From NCBI RefSeq assembly GCF_013410355.1, contig NZ_JACCFI010000001.1, positions 3,100,001 to 3,164,000 on the forward strand: a DNA stretch of 64,000 bases, in the 5' to 3' direction. Position 1 is the first letter of the stretch. Every line of letters begins with the position of its first letter. Below the pieces are notes generated by a model. That model made no database searches and was not told the origin of the DNA. It saw nothing but the letters and a program-made list of their open reading frames with translations. Shown piece by piece: positions 62,955 through 64,000 of this stretch. Position numbers and translations under genes: made by a program. Source of the stretch: Agromyces hippuratus. GTDB lineage: Bacteria > Actinomycetota > Actinomycetes > Actinomycetales > Microbacteriaceae.

Positions 62955-63031
62955 CGAGTGCCCGCGATGGGAAGAGTGGATTCCGAACGGCCACCCCTAG
63001 GCTGAACCAGGCGACCGAACGAGGAGGTACC

Positions 63032-63646
63032 GTGGCCCGGCCCAGAGTGCCCCTGCTGTCGACCGAGCGCATCGCCGACGCGGCCATCGAGCTCGTCGAT
63101 TCGGGCCAGGCGTTCGGCGTCAACGCGCTCGCGCGGCAGCTGGGCGTCACCCCGTCGTCGCTCTACAACCACGTCGACGGCCGCGACGGCATCATCGAGC
63201 TCATGCGCGGCCGGCTGGGGGAGTCGTACCTGGCGGATGCGCCGAGCGGCGACTGGGTCGACGTCGTGACGCACACCATGCGCGCCTCGCGCCGCATGTA
63301 CGCCGAGCACCCGTCGATCGTGCCGCTGCTCGTGGGCAAGACCATCACGCACCCCGCGGTGATCGAGAGCTACGACCGCCTCGCCACCGCGCTCGTCGGC
63401 GCCGGGTTCCCCGACGACGAGGTGATCACGGTGATCGCGATCCTCGACTCGTTCGCGCTCGGCTTCGGCCTCGACCTCGCGTCGCCCGACGACATCTGGA
63501 GGCCCGAGACGCCGACGACCTCGCTCGGGCGCCTGCTCGAGGTCACCGCAAAGGGTCGCGAACGCTCCGACCAGGTGTTCGAGATCGGGCTCGAGCTCCT
63601 GCTCGACGCCCTGCGGCTGCGCCTCGGTCGCCTCGATCTCGACTGA
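63032..63646 (+). CDS. TetR/AcrR family transcriptional regulator
   Basis: 204 residues. HTH: IADAAIELVDSGQAFGVNALARQLGVTPSSLYNHVDGRDGIIELM; the C-terminal part is a TetR_C-type helical ligand domain. GTG 63032 follows GAGGAGG. It is divergent from the MFS-amidohydrolase pair and probably represses it. The open frame extends upstream of the GTG through the promoter without support. Confidence 0.88.
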   Translation: MARPRVPLLSTERIADAAIELVDSGQAFGVNALARQLGVTPSSLYNHVDGRDGIIELMRGRLGESYLADAPSGDWVDVVTHTMRASRRMYAEHPSIVPLLVGKTITHPAVIESYDRLATALVGAGFPDDEVITVIAILDSFALGFGLDLASPDDIWRPETPTTSLGRLLEVTAKGRERSDQVFEIGLELLLDALRLRLGRLDLD

Positions 63647-63732
63647 GCCGATGGCACTTTCCCCCGAGGCATCCGTGTCGCTACGGTGAACCGTGGACGC
63701 CCCGACCGCGGGCGCCGGAATGGGGAACCCGA

Positions 63733-64000
63733 ATGGCTGCACTCGACGACATCGTCGCCAACCTCCCGATCGGCGACATCGCCGCGAAGCTCGGCGTCGA
63801 CGAGGCGACCGCGAAGCAGGCAGTCAACGACGCGCTGCCCGCACTGCTCGCCGGCCTGGGCGCGAACGCCGCCGACCCCGCGGGTGCTGCATCGCTCGAG
63901 AAGGCCGTCGCGAAGCACGACCCGAAGCTCATCGAGGGCGGCGTGAACCTCGCCGACGTCGACGAGGAGGACGGCAAGAAGATCGTGAAGAACGTCTTCG
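63733..64000 (+). CDS. DUF937 domain protein (N-terminal part, cut by window end)
   Basis: 89 codons visible: MAALDDIVANLPIGDIAAKL, VDEATAKQAVNDALPALLAGLGANA and the DVDEEDGKKIVKNVF stretch match DUF937 (YidB-like), function unknown. The start is the first ATG; TACGGT at about 63681 may be a -10. The 3' end lies beyond the window. Confidence 0.8.
   Translation, partial: MAALDDIVANLPIGDIAAKLGVDEATAKQAVNDALPALLAGLGANAADPAGAASLEKAVAKHDPKLIEGGVNLADVDEEDGKKIVKNVF

Overview
The window is about 70% G+C and tightly packed. It looks like chromosome from a high-GC Gram-positive actinobacterium, most like the Microbacteriaceae (an Agromyces- or Microbacterium-like organism; this is an inference from gene content and style, not a database match). 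GTG starts are common, and ATGA or GTGA start/stop overlaps link many operons. -10 boxes of the form TAGNNT recur, and the hexamer GCATCC/GGATGC is strikingly frequent. No phage, insertion sequence, CRISPR array or rRNA was seen. There are three tRNAs: Tyr(GTA), Thr(GGT) and elongator Met(CAT).

Layout. 1-6946: a Tad/Flp pilus operon (TadE-like, TadG-like, CpaB, CpaE, CpaF, TadB, TadC), without a pilin or prepilin peptidase in view. 7005-11173: an alpha/beta hydrolase, then a nuclease-like AbiEi/DUF559-type gene (8356-9330) bracketed by two 71-bp REP-like repeats, then YajQ and a LacI regulator. 11316-18331: a small membrane protein, a PH-domain protein, tRNA-Tyr, an electrophile-stress pair (quinone oxidoreductase and Old Yellow Enzyme) divergent from a MarR regulator with palindromic operators, an inositol monophosphatase-like enzyme, a LytM/M23 protein with a huge Ala/Pro-rich N-terminus, and a CHY zinc-finger protein. 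18384-26256: a maltodextrin locus (alpha-glucosidase divergent from MalEFG and a neopullulanase-like amylase) with a LacI-type operator beside each promoter. 26357-33271: tRNA-Thr and tRNA-Met, a GAP-family membrane protein, a DHA2 efflux pump, a DEAD-box helicase, small membrane proteins and CorA. 33507-39585: envelope genes (TagE-like glycosyltransferase, cardiolipin synthase, Stealth phosphotransferase) and a metallophosphoesterase. 39718-47706: a PfpI/MarR pair with palindromic operators, a fatty-acid desaturase, a flavin monooxygenase, a class V aminotransferase, a BASS transporter, an FBP/FusB-like protein, an SGNH hydrolase and a DUF1918 protein. 47905-49293: a GH1 beta-glucosidase. 49290-59181: a PucR-controlled amine/GABA catabolic cluster (GabT, glutamate dehydrogenase, GabD, flavin amine oxidase, universal stress protein, APC permease). 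59329-64000: a small Tat-like protein, an unusual hairpin plus 9-nt tandem array, an amidohydrolase-MFS pair divergent from a TetR regulator, and a truncated DUF937 gene.

How the genes work together. The maltodextrin locus imports and hydrolyses alpha-glucans, but it encodes no ATPase, so a shared MsiK-like subunit elsewhere is implied. The amine cluster can take a diamine such as putrescine through GABA to succinate, with glutamate dehydrogenase recycling the amino acceptor. The least explained item is the 8.05-9.5 kb island, where a PD-(D/E)XK-like gene sits between two matching 71-bp palindromic elements. The next is a window-wide excess of GCATCCG/CGGATGC, which also forms perfect palindromes in spacers.
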